A stretch of DNA of 64,000 bases from Gaeumannomyces sp. JS-464 (Eukaryota > Ascomycota > Sordariomycetes > Magnaporthales > Magnaporthaceae): NCBI GenBank assembly GCA_002197995.1, contig NGZR01000001.1, positions 14,279,501 to 14,343,500 of the forward strand. Direction: 5' to 3'. Of the stretch, positions 34,479 through 45,606 are shown one piece after another (positions within the stretch are counted from its first letter, which is position 1; the number at the start of each line of letters is the position of its first letter). A program made the translations under genes and the position numbers. Below the pieces are notes generated by a model that did no database searches, was not told where the DNA came from, and worked only from the letters and a program-made list of their open reading frames with translations.

Positions 34479-35042
34479 TTTTTCCCTTCTCGCATCCCGG
34501 GGTCCTGCTGCCCCTTTGACACGATGCGAATGTCCTACTCGCTCTAGTGAATGTATCAAACGACATGTGTTTTTGCCCCAATCGCTGTTACGGCCGCTAT
34601 TTGTCGCATTGGATTTTTTATATTTTTTTTGCACCTGTGGGACGCAGGGACTGCCCACCTCCCTCGGCCGACCCTGCATCAAGCCAATGCGGCCCACCGT
34701 GCAGGCGGGTCCCAGTTATGATTTCATCGAGCGAGATCGCGATAAGTGATAATTCTTTTTTTTTTCTGCTCGGGTCGCCCAGTGTTTTCCCCTAGAACGC
34801 ATACATCGTGAAAGCACTGCGCTGCAACCAGAACGCGAACGAGTGGGACTCCCTGCGCCTGCTGCTACAATGGTGTTTTAGTTATAGAAATTTTCCTTTG
34901 CCTGTCCCGTTAGATTGTATCCCACCGGAATTTCAGTCCTACTTCGAACCGAGTTCCGAGCGTGCTGAACCACGACAACCTCGAATGACGGCTTGAAAGA
35001 CCCTCCTAGGGGGACGCCACTCTTCTCCCTTGACCCACGACC
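34479..35042. promoter_or_regulatory. Region between tRNA-Arg and BCD1
   Basis: 564 bp without a gene. It holds the BCD1 promoter and short T runs. No specific site recognised. Confidence 0.5.
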
Positions 35043-35719
35043 ATGGCAGCCCACGCCGCCGCCGCCGCCGCCGCGGCGACCACCACCCGCCCTGGCCGAC
35101 GATGCCACCCCGCTCACGGCGCTGTGCGGCGTGTGTCACGTCTCGGCGCCAAAGTACCAGTGCCCGCGGTGCGCGGCGCGGACGTGCTCGTTGGCCTGCG
35201 TGACCAGGCACAAGTCCCGGGCCGGGTGCAGCGGGGCGCGCGACCCGGCCGCGTTCGTGCCCGCGTCGCGCCTGCGCACGCCCGCGGGCATCGACCACGA
35301 CTACAACTTCCTGTCGGCCATCGAGCGCGCGCGCGACCGCGCCGCCCGCGACGTCGCTGGCCGCACGGGCATCGCGCCGCCGGTCGACGCGCCCGACGAG
35401 CTGCCGCCGGACCAGGCCAACGGCAGCAATAATAACCATAATAACCGGAGAGGCGGCGGCGGCGGTGGTGGTGGGAGAGGGTGCGGGAGAGGCGGGAGAG
35501 GCGGTGGCGGCGCTGCGTCGGGCGCGAGGGAGCAGCAGGTGCGGTTCCGCAAGATCTGGCGCGGCGACGAGCTCGTGCATGTGCCCATCGACCCGGCCAG
35601 CTGGGGCCGGCAGCGGCAGCAGATGGACCACATGGGCGACGACCGCCAAGCTGGCGGGGAGCAGATCGAGGAGCTGCAGCGGGACGAGGACGACGAGGAC
35701 TCAGAAATGCCAGATACTG

Positions 35720-35750
<31 letters not shown>

Positions 35751-36755
35751 CGCCGTTGCGCCCCAAGACAGCAGCAGGAGCAGGAGTACGGGCGCATCAG
35801 CTGGTTCCCGCAGGCGATGGGCAAGGCCGAGAGGGCGCGGTGCAGGGACCTGGACATTGAGGTCATCGCCGCCCCGACGGGCCTAGCCAGGCAGCGCGAG
35901 AACCGGACAACGTGGAACAAGCGCGGCAAGGGGATAAAGTGGACTGTTGAGTGGTTGGTGTACGACTTGGTTGACAAGGAAGAGGGGGACGACGACAAGA
36001 GTGATACGAGTAGCGATACCAGCAGCGATACCAGCAGCAGCGAGAGCGACAGCGAAAGTGAGCCTGAAAAGGACACTGCTGCTGGGCCCGGCCCGGGCAA
36101 GAAGAAGAAGATCCTCAGCGCGAAGCCGATGAGGATAGTCCACACGGCGTCCGATACGGAACAGTTGTTTCGCTGCTTCGCCAATACGATGAACTGGGTG
36201 CACCGGGGCCAAGAAAAGGAGGCAGCAGCAGCAGCAGCGGCGGCGGCTCAGCAGCAGCAGAAATCACAAGGGGGTATTGAGGAGACAGCGGACGCGGATG
36301 GCGACGATGACGCCAGCCTGAGCCAAATCAAAAAGAGGCGCAAGAAGGCGCGGCTCGAGGCCCGAGCAGGTCAGCAGGACGCCTCGGGCGGCGGCACGTG
36401 GCCGGCCTCGGCCTACACTGCGCAGAACCCCTTCACGGGCTGCTGGGAAACCGAGGAGCTGGGCGCGGCCACGTCCTGCAACGGCTGGGAGGCCGACGAG
36501 GACCTGGACCGCAAGCGGAAGGGGTTCCGGTACTACCTGCTCCGCCCCGCGACCGGCCCGCCGCCCAGGCGCCTCATCCCGGTCCGGCCTGACGGGACGC
36601 TGGCGGAGGCGCTCCAGGGGCGGACCGTGCTCGAGTACCCGGCCATCTATGTCATCCCTGTCGACGCTGATGCGTGTGTCAGCGCACCGCTGCTGCCTAG
36701 GGGGCACGCGGAGGCGCCTGCCGGGGACAGGCGGCCGCCCAGGCCGCCTGTGAAG

Positions 36756-36793
<38 letters not shown>

Positions 36794-37199
36794 AGACGCC
36801 AATGGACGAGGCTGGGGGAAGAACGCGGGGAGGCGGGGAGGTCGGGAGCAGAACAGCGGCAGGGCAGGGATGACGACGGGAAGGGGTGGGCAGCAGGGAA
36901 GCAATAACCCCCGAGATCGAAAGAGAAAGCCGTTTGAGCAGCAGCAGCAGCAGCAGCATCGCGGGCTCGCCCGGCCCGAAAAGAAGATCAAGTTCGAAAG
37001 CCACGACGAGGGCGGCGCTGCCATGGAGGACGGCGAGATCGACGACGGCGGAAGCGCCAGCCTAACCGCCGTCGCCGCTGCGGCCGCGCTCGACCAGGCT
37101 GTCAACGCCCGCGTGGTCCAGGCTGCGCTGCTGAGGGTGGAGGAGTCTCGGGGCGCGGCGATGGGTGGGCTCGTTGCCTACGATTCTGACAGTGAATGA
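35043..37199 (+). CDS. BCD1: Box C/D snoRNA assembly factor BCD1 (HIT zinc finger), frame broken
   Basis: The zf-HIT domain CGVCHVSAPKYQCPRCAARTC...CVTRHK...C (about residues 28-64) with its Cys/His ligands, the block ENRTTWNKRGKGIKWTVEWL, and the late block FRYYLLRPATG...TVLEYPAIYV together identify BCD1/ZNHIT6, which assembles box C/D snoRNPs in the nucleus. About 718 residues are expected. That is long because of polyalanine, acidic and polyglutamine inserts encoded by GCT, GCA and CAG repeats. The zinc-finger frame has no ATG, and the best start is the ACCATGG at 35043 in another frame, so one extra C or a two-base loss lies near 35080-35090. A second break at 35761-35764 (CCCC, one C short) moves the frame into RISWFPQAM. 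A proper 5' end needs cDNA. Confidence 0.88.
35719..35751. repeat. (GCT)n repeat encoding polyalanine
   Basis: About ten GCT units in the BCD1 zinc-finger frame, just before the frame break. Confidence 0.85.
36761..36790. repeat. (CAG)n repeat encoding polyglutamine
   Basis: About ten CAG codons in BCD1. A shorter CAG run lies at 36940-36957. Confidence 0.9.
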
Positions 37200-40100
37200 G
37201 GCGGTGGCAGTGCGTTTGCCTCAGCTGCTTTTGTCAACGTCCAGGGGACGGTGGCTGTCGGAAGCTTGACTTCAATAATGTCCCTATGCTACCTCTCTCT
37301 GTGTTTGCTTATGCCCAGACATAGGCTATGTATGTGACTATGCTATGAAGTTGCTTATACAACCTCGGCTCGCTGCCTATCAGGAGAGATCACATGTGAG
37401 GACTTCCGTTGGCTTCCCGCCGGGATCCAGAGTGGAGTCTTGTGAGAAACCCCATACCCTCGGGCTAGGTACTCTTCCCACACCGGCAGTGCTCATGTTG
37501 TTTCCGGGAGCCTGATCTGTGACCCCTGAGGGCGACGGCTAGGCCAGAACGGGGCAAATGGGTCATCTTCACCCACCGCTGGCCTCGATACCGGGAAAAT
37601 GTCACAAACTTCCGAGTCCCTGACTAGACCAGAAAGAGCCGTGCTCCGGTGGCACTCTGACCTCTTCGGGGCGGAAAACGCCCAGGGGCCCATCACACGG
37701 TCGATAAGGCTCGACCTGCATGCGGGTCCGCCCGCCCGTGACACATTCCAGCGACGGGGAGGGCGGGACCGGTCCTTGGCCCGGCCCTGTCACTCAGGAG
37801 TCGGCCTACGGGGTCCCTGGCATGGAAGGACGCTTCCCTCGGCAGCGGCCGCGCATATTTGCAGTTCATGCATCAACACACCGTGGCCATGGTGCTGCCG
37901 GGGCACCCGGAGCCAAACACCCGCTTGGCGCCGGTGCCTTAGTATTTGTTATATGGAGGGCTATGTATTCAAGAGCTCGACGTCCATCTAGACAACAAGA
38001 ACAGCATCTCTGCCCAAAGAACCCGTCCCTCTCCTTGCATTAGGGCTGACTGGGTTAGACAGACACCCCGTCGAGCCTGTCATCCATCCTCCTGATATGG
38101 CGGATGGGAGGGCCGCATGCAATTCACGCCAAACCCACCCCTGAGCCTCTTGTCCCGGGGAGTCCCGTCGGCCCTCCCCTTTCCAGCCCTCAGGCCACAG
38201 CGAGCTCCCCCTCGGCCGGCTCACGTGCAAGACCCCAAGGGTTCCCAAACCAAGAGCTTTTCACGAGCACACAACGAGACATAGTGGACGAGAGCTTCTG
38301 ATAGGAAGAGGGGTGGTGTGGGACGGGAAGTCGCTAGATTTTGGTTCACCTGCGACGTATACGTCGTACGTTATAACAAGAGTGAACCTCACTCGCTCGA
38401 GGAGGGGGGTGGGGATATTTGACTTCTGCAAAGGAGGTCATCAACGACGTGCGGGCCGGAGGCGGCCGTGTTGTATTACAAGCTGCACATGTCGAGGCAC
38501 ATGGGATATCTGGATGGATAGCAAGCGAAGCAAACCTAGATCTGAGAGAATCAAGTCCGCAAAGGTGGCAAGAAAACAAAACAACTCTTGCACTTATCTC
38601 TAGGCAGGCGTGAAGCAGGGTGGCACATCGGTGGTCGACGCGGCGAGGCGCATCATCCAGCCGCAGCTTCTGGGGATAGCAAGACGTAACCGAAGAATTT
38701 TTTTTGTCTCTCCTCTTCTTGTTCTTCGTCTTGTTGCCTCGGGTTCATTGGCCCGAGGTTCGGATCGTACCCTTATCAAGCAACGCAACCGTCCACTTTC
38801 GGCGCATTTGCACGGAGGACCAAGGCATCTCGGCGAGTGTCCCCCGGCCGTATCGCCTCGGGGTGGCACCATGGCCGGGGTGTTCGTAAAAATGGCATCA
38901 GACTATCGGGCTGATGACAAGATTGGAACCGGGCTTGGCCGATATGTCCTGTCGGAATTTTATCCCTTTTTCTGTATCCATAAAGTTTTCTTCTGCTTCT
39001 TCCCCTCCTCTCTTGGCATCGCTTATCGAGGTCGCAGTCGCCCGAATAGGGAAACCGAGAAGAATAGAATATCCTGGAAAGCATGGGATTGGCCATCGAC
39101 AGCTCAGTTGGAAGTGCTGGCCGAAATATCATTGGCAGGAAAGGAGAAAAAAGGGTTCTATGCAGATCCTGCAAGGCAGGTGGCTTTTGGTTGAAAGTTT
39201 GGCTTCGAAAAAAAAATCTTGGTAGTCTTGACATTTGCATGTGAAAGCTCCTCCCCTGCCTGCCCGTGGACGTGGTGCTCGACCCACTTGACCGTTAATT
39301 AAATGTGGAGCCCCAACTGATCGCTGACGCGCGCAGCGCCTGGGCAAGATTCGAGGGGTTCCTGGCCGAGCTCGGCACCTACGTTACATTGCCGTCAAGA
39401 CTGTACGGGCTAGGCGGCAGGTACCTCAACACCTGTGCGAGTGTTCATCATCTATGCCTACCTGGCCGCAGGCTGTGTCGAGATCTAGGTGAGCATGGCG
39501 TGACGACCCAGCCGACCCATCCCAGTCATCGCTACCGCTACCGCCGCCGTGCTCCCCGCCTGCAAACCCTCACCGTCGGTAGCCTTGGGCCTCGGAAGAC
39601 GACGGCCCAAACCAGCAGCGGTGAGCAGCCGGCGATGCTTGCAACGAGCCCGACTAGAGAGTTTCCAGCTAGGGGTTGCACGACCCGGGGGAAGGGGAGG
39701 GAGCGCGCCGGCGGACCTTTGCCTCCAGCGAATGCCGCCGATGCTGGTAGTGCAGCAGATTTTTATTTCCCCCCTTCCACCTTGCCCATCCAGAACTAAC
39801 CGTCTGGACGTCTAGATTCGCCCACCTGTAGCGGGACAGCGTAACGCGGAGCTCTTCTGCGTGACGTCATGATATCTCTGAGGAACTGACGCTCGTGCGA
39901 AGCTGGCAGCGCTGGAGACAAGCTCCCGCCCAGCGGCATGTCGTTGATATCATCGGCACGGGGGGCTCTAGGTGATGTTGCCTCGGTGTGCACTGACGGC
40001 TCGTTGAAGACGGACGAAAAAAGAGAGGAAGAAAAAATAGGCGGGGTGCGATGGAGGCGTCGGGTTAGCGCCTGTGCCAAGAGAAACCGTTGACGACAAC

Positions 40101-42137
40101 AATCCCTAAACGCCACCAAGATGCTGTGGCTGGCTCGGACTCCAGTCGTTATCGCGGGCCCTTCAGAACCTTGGTAGGTCCCATCCAAATAGGTGGCAGC
40201 CTACTGCAGTGTGTGCTGGGGCTGCTTCTTGAGACGTGGATACGATTGAGAATCGTTTGGATAGGACGTATCGCTACGGCATGAATGACTGGAGCGGAGC
40301 GTCGAATTCCATGCTTCGTCGTCACAGCCCGCGCGCCATCTCGCGTCGCTCGTGGGCCATTATCACATGCCAAAGCGCGCGCGCCCTGCGGCTGGGCTGC
40401 TGCTGCTCTAGACAGGGACAGGGGTGAGGCAGGCTTATCGGTGCGGTTCTTGGGTGGCGTGGACAGGGGTCGGTTGGTACCTTGCCACTCCAGACAGCAC
40501 ACCACACACCACACGGCCCGTCAAAGCACCCCACTACCGCGACGATGGATTGGAATCGACGGCAGCCTCGGGTTTGTTCTTTTCCTGTTTCCTGCTTTTT
40601 GATTTCTCAGAATGGAATTTCCTAGCCTCTTGCGACCTGGCAGCCTGCGCAGTTCGCGCTGTGCTATCAAACGGCCGCCTTCCCCAAGCGGCTTCCCGCC
40701 CAGCATGTCGGGAATTCGAGCGTTCATGCCAATTTCCTCTTCAGAGGGCAGGAACGTCTCCCATCATGGCCGCCGCATGGCATTCCACCCAACGGGGCCA
40801 AGCCAGGCTGCAACTTTCCGAGGTGGGGCAGTCTCGCCCATGTCCCGCTGTCTGGGCTCCATTTGCCATGGATCTTTTCGGATGCAGTGGTGTTATTATG
40901 GGATAACACATCCTCTTTCCGCGGCCCCTTCGAAGGGGCCCGCGGTTTCTGCGTTGCTCGTGAATGTACCCATCTGGTCGCTGCCGATGTACGCACGTAA
41001 GATGATGCACTGCGCACTGGCGAGAGGATGACACAAACATCGCCCGGCGGCCACACGTGCGGCGGCGACTCTCGAGGGGAGGCGCCTGCTTTCCGTCCAA
41101 GAAGACGGCAGAAGCATCCATGGCCAGGGCGGGCAAGATATCAATCGATTTGACCCTGGTAAGCAAGGTAAGGCAGGTAGGTACACCCGTGGGGGTGCGC
41201 ACACCAGGTGCGCTTGCTCCGCCAGCGGCAGGGCAGAACAGCCCATGTCTTACCCTCCCAGCAAAGATGGAGAAAGCACATGCTAAAAGACTAGACCTGT
41301 CTTCGTCCCCGTCCCTGCCCAAAAAAAAAAACATGCCTTGGTGAATAAGTGATCCGTCTCAAGAAGACGTGTGGGTGGCGCTCAAATAAGTCTCGGCTCT
41401 TCCTTTTTAGCTCGTCGCCTGTCTCCCGTCGTCCTCCTCTTCCCCTTTCCCAAACATCTCCGACGTCTACCATCTTCACCTGCCGCATACTTCACATCTC
41501 AGACCTCCTGCCTGGAGGAGCAAAAACTTCCCCGTTCCCCAACAACCCAACTTTCTTTGCCTCACTGTTTGGCAAACACAATTCGACACGTCTCGAACAT
41601 CGACACGTCGTCTCTCAAATAGCGTCCAGCCCCGAACCAACAGACCAACCATCACTCACGTTGCAGCCTTTTACGACTCACGGTGTAAGTGGCCAGCCGC
41701 CCAATCCACCATTCTATTCGTCCCCAACATCCCCATCCACGTTCTGCGCGCGCACTCGCCTTCCCTGGCCTGGACGGATTGCGGTGTGTGACATCGCGTT
41801 TCGCCTCGGTTCAGCACATTCCCAATTGCTCCGGTTTGCGCACACGGTCGTCACTTTGCTGCCCAAATAAGTCCGGTGTTTGCACTCCCTGGCTTGTGTC
41901 GGACCCCTCCCACACACTTCAGCTGAAGTCTACCGGCTCTAGTACCAAAGCTTACCCGGCAGCTCCTCCAGCAAGAAATAGCTTCGCGCCCGCGCCAACG
42001 CACGAGCTCTCTGCACACATATCTGCTCTGCCTCTCCCGCCCTTTTCCTCGCTCCCGCACTCCTGCGACTATTGCATCCATTTTGCATTCTCCTCCCAGA
42101 GAAACCCATCGAGTCTGTCCCGTCTCGATCCGAAGCA
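37200..42137. other. 4.9-kb gene-poor region
   Basis: No supported gene. Open frames on both strands lack domains and coding-like composition. The last 700 bp (41400-42137) are strongly C/T- and C/A-rich, a fungal promoter and leader signature, and belong to the CAP20 gene. No repeat longer than simple tracts was recognised. Confidence 0.55.
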
Positions 42138-42792
42138 ATGGCTGCGCCTCAAGTTAACGGCGAGGTCCCCCACTCGGCCTTCATCGATGTAAGTCAAAAA
42201 AGTCCCCTTGCTCACCATTCCTTGCTCCCAACACCGTCTTGGGCGGCTGGGGGCGGTTCAAGCTAGAATGCAAAACACTAACAAGCCGTCCCGCCACAGC
42301 ACCTTCTCAAGTACCCCGTTGTCAACGACAGCGTGGAGGCCCTGAAGCAGAACCAGTATGGCCAGAAGGGTCTGGCGCTGGGAGACTCGGCCTACAAGAC
42401 CTTTGCCAAGCCCGTGATCCCTACCTCGCCAAGCCCTACCAGTATGTCAGCCCGTACGTCAAGAAGGCCGACGACATTGGAGACAAGACCCTCGCCAAGG
42501 TGGAAGAGACCTTCCCTGTCGTGACCAAGCCGTCGGCCGAGCTGTATGCCGATGTCCAGAACCTCGTCACCCTGCCCTACCGCAAGGGCCTCGAGGGCAA
42601 GGACCACGTTTTCACAACGTACAACAAGGAGTTCAAGAGCATCAACAGCGAGGGCGGCAACGGCGCCCTGGTCTCATATGGAAAGGCCCTTTTCAGCACC
42701 GCTCTGATTGTCACACGGCCGAGTCTTTGAGCTGGGCCAGGACTTTCTTGAACGCCAAGAAGGAAGATGTTAAGGCGGCTGCCAACAACTAG
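42138..42792 (+). CDS. CAP20: CAP20/MPL1-type perilipin, two frame breaks
   Basis: Exon 1 (42138..42188) encodes MAAPQVNGEVPHSAFID. After a 111-nt intron (GTAAGT..ACAG) exon 2 runs 42300..42792. About 181 residues are expected after two bases are restored. Diagnostic blocks are HLLKYPVVNDSVEALK, LGDSAYKTFAKPVIP, YLAKPYQYVSPYVKKAD and LVTLPYRKGLEGKDHVF. Fungal perilipins coat lipid droplets and control lipolysis. In Colletotrichum and Metarhizium they affect appressorium turgor. The frame breaks at 42418-42421 (CCC where CCCC is needed) and again near 42713-42716 (CACACG where CACCACG fits). The tail then continues as AESLSWARTFLNAKKEDVK to the stop at 42790-42792. With both fixed the length matches the family exactly. 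Confidence 0.9.
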
Positions 42793-44372
42793 ACTTCTCT
42801 CCTGGGCTGGACGATTCGCTCGGGACTCCCGTCCTTCTCTCCCTTCACACACCCCCAAATACCCCGAAAGAGATCAACATGAGAAGGCGGGGGCCTCCGA
42901 AGACACCTGCGGTGACATTGCCAGACCAAACGGCTGGCCATTGCTCATTTGAAACGGCGTCATGGGTTGACGGCTCGGCCTGAGGTCGGACGACTTTCTT
43001 TTGTGCTTTGAGAGCGGTTCGTTGCAGTTGGCTGTCAGAACGCACTGCCTGCGCACTTCGCTCTTCCCCATCATCTCAGCCAAGAAACTTTCGGACACCC
43101 ACACTCGGATTCTCTTTTTTGTTCTCTTGTAATTTCGTGCAGCTCACGGACGGTAGGACCTTCGCAGACGGACTCCCCGAAACACGGTGCAGAATCAGCT
43201 AAGACGGGAAAAGTGTTCTGTTATACCTTGTTATTCTCTTTCCTCATTTTTGTCTTTACTTGACTGTCTTTTCCCTTATTCTCGGTTCCCTTGACTGACT
43301 GTCAGCGGGGTCTTTCTCTTTGTCTCCAAAATCTTCTCATGTTGCTTGAACAACAGCCCCCATCTACATTTAACCTGTTTTTCTGTTGCTATGGTGGTGT
43401 TGGGGGTCTCGGGGGGTCTCGAGAAAGACGGCACTCTTGTATGGCAGCGTAGCCTTCTCTAGAAGGTGGGAATGGGAGGCGAGGGCTTGGGACCAGCAGC
43501 GGCCACGGCTCAGGCATGAATATTGCTATAGCCTGTACGAAAACAACAAAACCAACGGTTCTAATAGATGTGTGTTCTACTCCACGTTCGTGTGGGCTGT
43601 TAGATCTCGATGTCAAGTCCGAGGCCTTCCTCGGGGGCCGTGGGTGCTCGGGCGACAGCAACAAAGCGCGGCGACCAACACAGCTGAAGAGCATGGAGTC
43701 CATGTGCCAGCGCAGAGCGGCCAACACCGACACGGGCATTCCACGCGCTGCTTCGTGCATACATGTGTCTTATTGCCAATTGTCGGCTCAACGGCAAGGT
43801 GTTATTAAGGTCTTTGATTCTCGGGGTAATTAAGGTACCCCGAGGAAGCTGAGCAATCGTCCACTTCCATTCCAGACTCCCGTTGCGCTGTTGGAGTGCT
43901 GCCGGGGCAGCTTCCAATCGCCATGCCAGCTTCCAATCGCCATGCGTCCAAGTGGGCTGACACAGGCATGACAAAGCAGGGCCCATGGGGAACCACGCTA
44001 GGCCTCGTTTGGCTGCGCGGGCGTGATGATGTAACGGTTGGTAATATGGTGGGGGAGCTGTCGAAGACCTGGTCCTGAATAAGGGGTTTGCCTTTTTGTT
44101 GTGACGAAGGCGCGTGGGGATGGTGGATGGGGAAGCTTCTCTTTGCTTCTCGGATTCCCAGGCCCCTCCCTGCCTGCTTATGCGCCAATTGGTTATTCGC
44201 GCTGCTTTCGAATGCGACCCATTGTGGGAAATCAAGGATCTGGAAGGTCACTATTTTGGTGTTTTTTTTTTTTTTTGCGCGCGCGCGCAATTGTCCACCA
44301 GCAACCGACTAACGCCAAAAACCACCAACTCCCCATTCTATATAAGGAGTCCCCGCTCCTCGGTCGTTCCCG
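42793..44372. other. Intergenic with a 19-bp tandem duplication
   Basis: 3' flank of CAP20 and promoter of the pirin gene. It holds a perfect 19-bp tandem repeat at 43908-43945 and, at 44262-44290, a T run followed by alternating GCGCGCGC. No gene supported. Confidence 0.55.
43908..43945. repeat. 19-bp perfect tandem duplication
   Basis: CAGCTTCCAATCGCCATGC occurs twice head to tail. Non-coding and probably a recent slippage duplication. Confidence 0.9.
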
Positions 44373-45606
44373 ATGAAGTCCCTTTCGATCCTCATACCCA
44401 TCCTGGTTGGAATCTGCTCTATACTGCTCTATAGGGACCGCGTCGGCGACATTGCCGCGAGCTTGAAGACATACTACGACCATTACTCGCGGGAGCTCTT
44501 TGTCGCAAAGAAAGACATCGTGAGGACGACGACGACAGCGAGCGCACAAGCAACAGGCGTCGTGCCCGGGCAAAAGCATCCAGAAAACCACCTCTACGCG
44601 ACTGAGATGTCCATCCCCGCGCGATCCGCAAGGTTTTCCTTGCCGTGGAGCAGGCCGAGGGCGCCGGCGCGCGCGTCCGGCGCTCGGTTGGAACGCCGGC
44701 GCTGCGCAATTTCAGCCCGTTCCTAATGCTCGACCACTTTTCGATTAAGCCTGGTGCTGGTTTTCCCGATCAGTAAGTTTTTACACCGACTGCAAGCATA
44801 TAATAATAGCGTATGGCTAATTTGTGTTTCTTCTTCGCGCCACCGCCAGCCCCCACCGCGGCCAGGAGACCATCACATACCTGCTCACGGGCGGCGTTGA
44901 CCACGAGGATTTTGCGGGCAACAAGGGCACGATCGAGGCGGGCGACCTGCAGTTCATGACGGCGGGCAAGGGCATCATGCACGCCGAGATGCCGCGCCAG
45001 AACCCGGACGGCAGCGCCAACGTCGGGCTGCAGCTCTGGGTCGACCTCCCCAAGCACCTCAAGGCCTGCGAGCCCCGCTACCGCGACCTGCGCGCCAGGG
45101 AGATACCCTCGGTCGAGGTGGACGACGGCAAGGTCACGGTCAAGGTCATCTCGGGCCAGAGCCACGGGGTCGACTCGGTCAAGGACCTGGCCTACACGCC
45201 CGTCTGGATCCTGGACGTCGAGATCAGGCCCGGCGGCAGGATCGCGCAGCCGCTGCCCGAGGGGTGGAACGCGTTTGCGTACGTCCTCGAGGGTGCGGAC
45301 ATCAAGTTCCGCAACGGCAAGGAGGGCGGGAACGAGACCAACGTCGCGGCGCAGTACCACAACGTCGTGTTCGAGCCCCAGGGCGAGGCGGTGCTGGCGT
45401 CGGTGGACGAGGCGGCCGGCGGGCCCGGCCGGTTCGTGCTCGTGGCGGGAACGCCGCTCGACCAGAAGGTGGTGCAGTACGGGCCCTTTGTCGTCAACTC
45501 GATGGAGGAGGTCCAGAAGGCCATGTTTGACTTCCACACCCACTCCAACGGGTTCGAGCGGGCTAAGGACTGGCAGAGCGAGATTGGGAAGTCGATGAGG
45601 GATTAG
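44373..45606 (+). CDS. Pirin family protein with N-terminal hydrophobic segment, one frame break
   Basis: Exons 44373..44772 and 44850..45606, with a 77-nt GTAAGT intron, give about 385 residues after one base is added. The pirin double cupin is intact. The metal ligands are visible as HPHRGQET (His about 134 and 136) and GKGIMHAE (His about 178, Glu about 180). Pirins are Fe-binding proteins with quercetinase-like or transcription cofactor activity. Unusually, the protein begins with MKSLSILIPILVGICSILLY, a hydrophobic signal-anchor-like stretch, then an 80-residue extension. The frame breaks at 44616-44619: CCCC needs one more C to join EMSIP to RAIRKVFLAVEQ. The start is the first ATG of the frame. 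If an unseen 5' intron exists, the hydrophobic start could be wrong. Confidence 0.9.
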
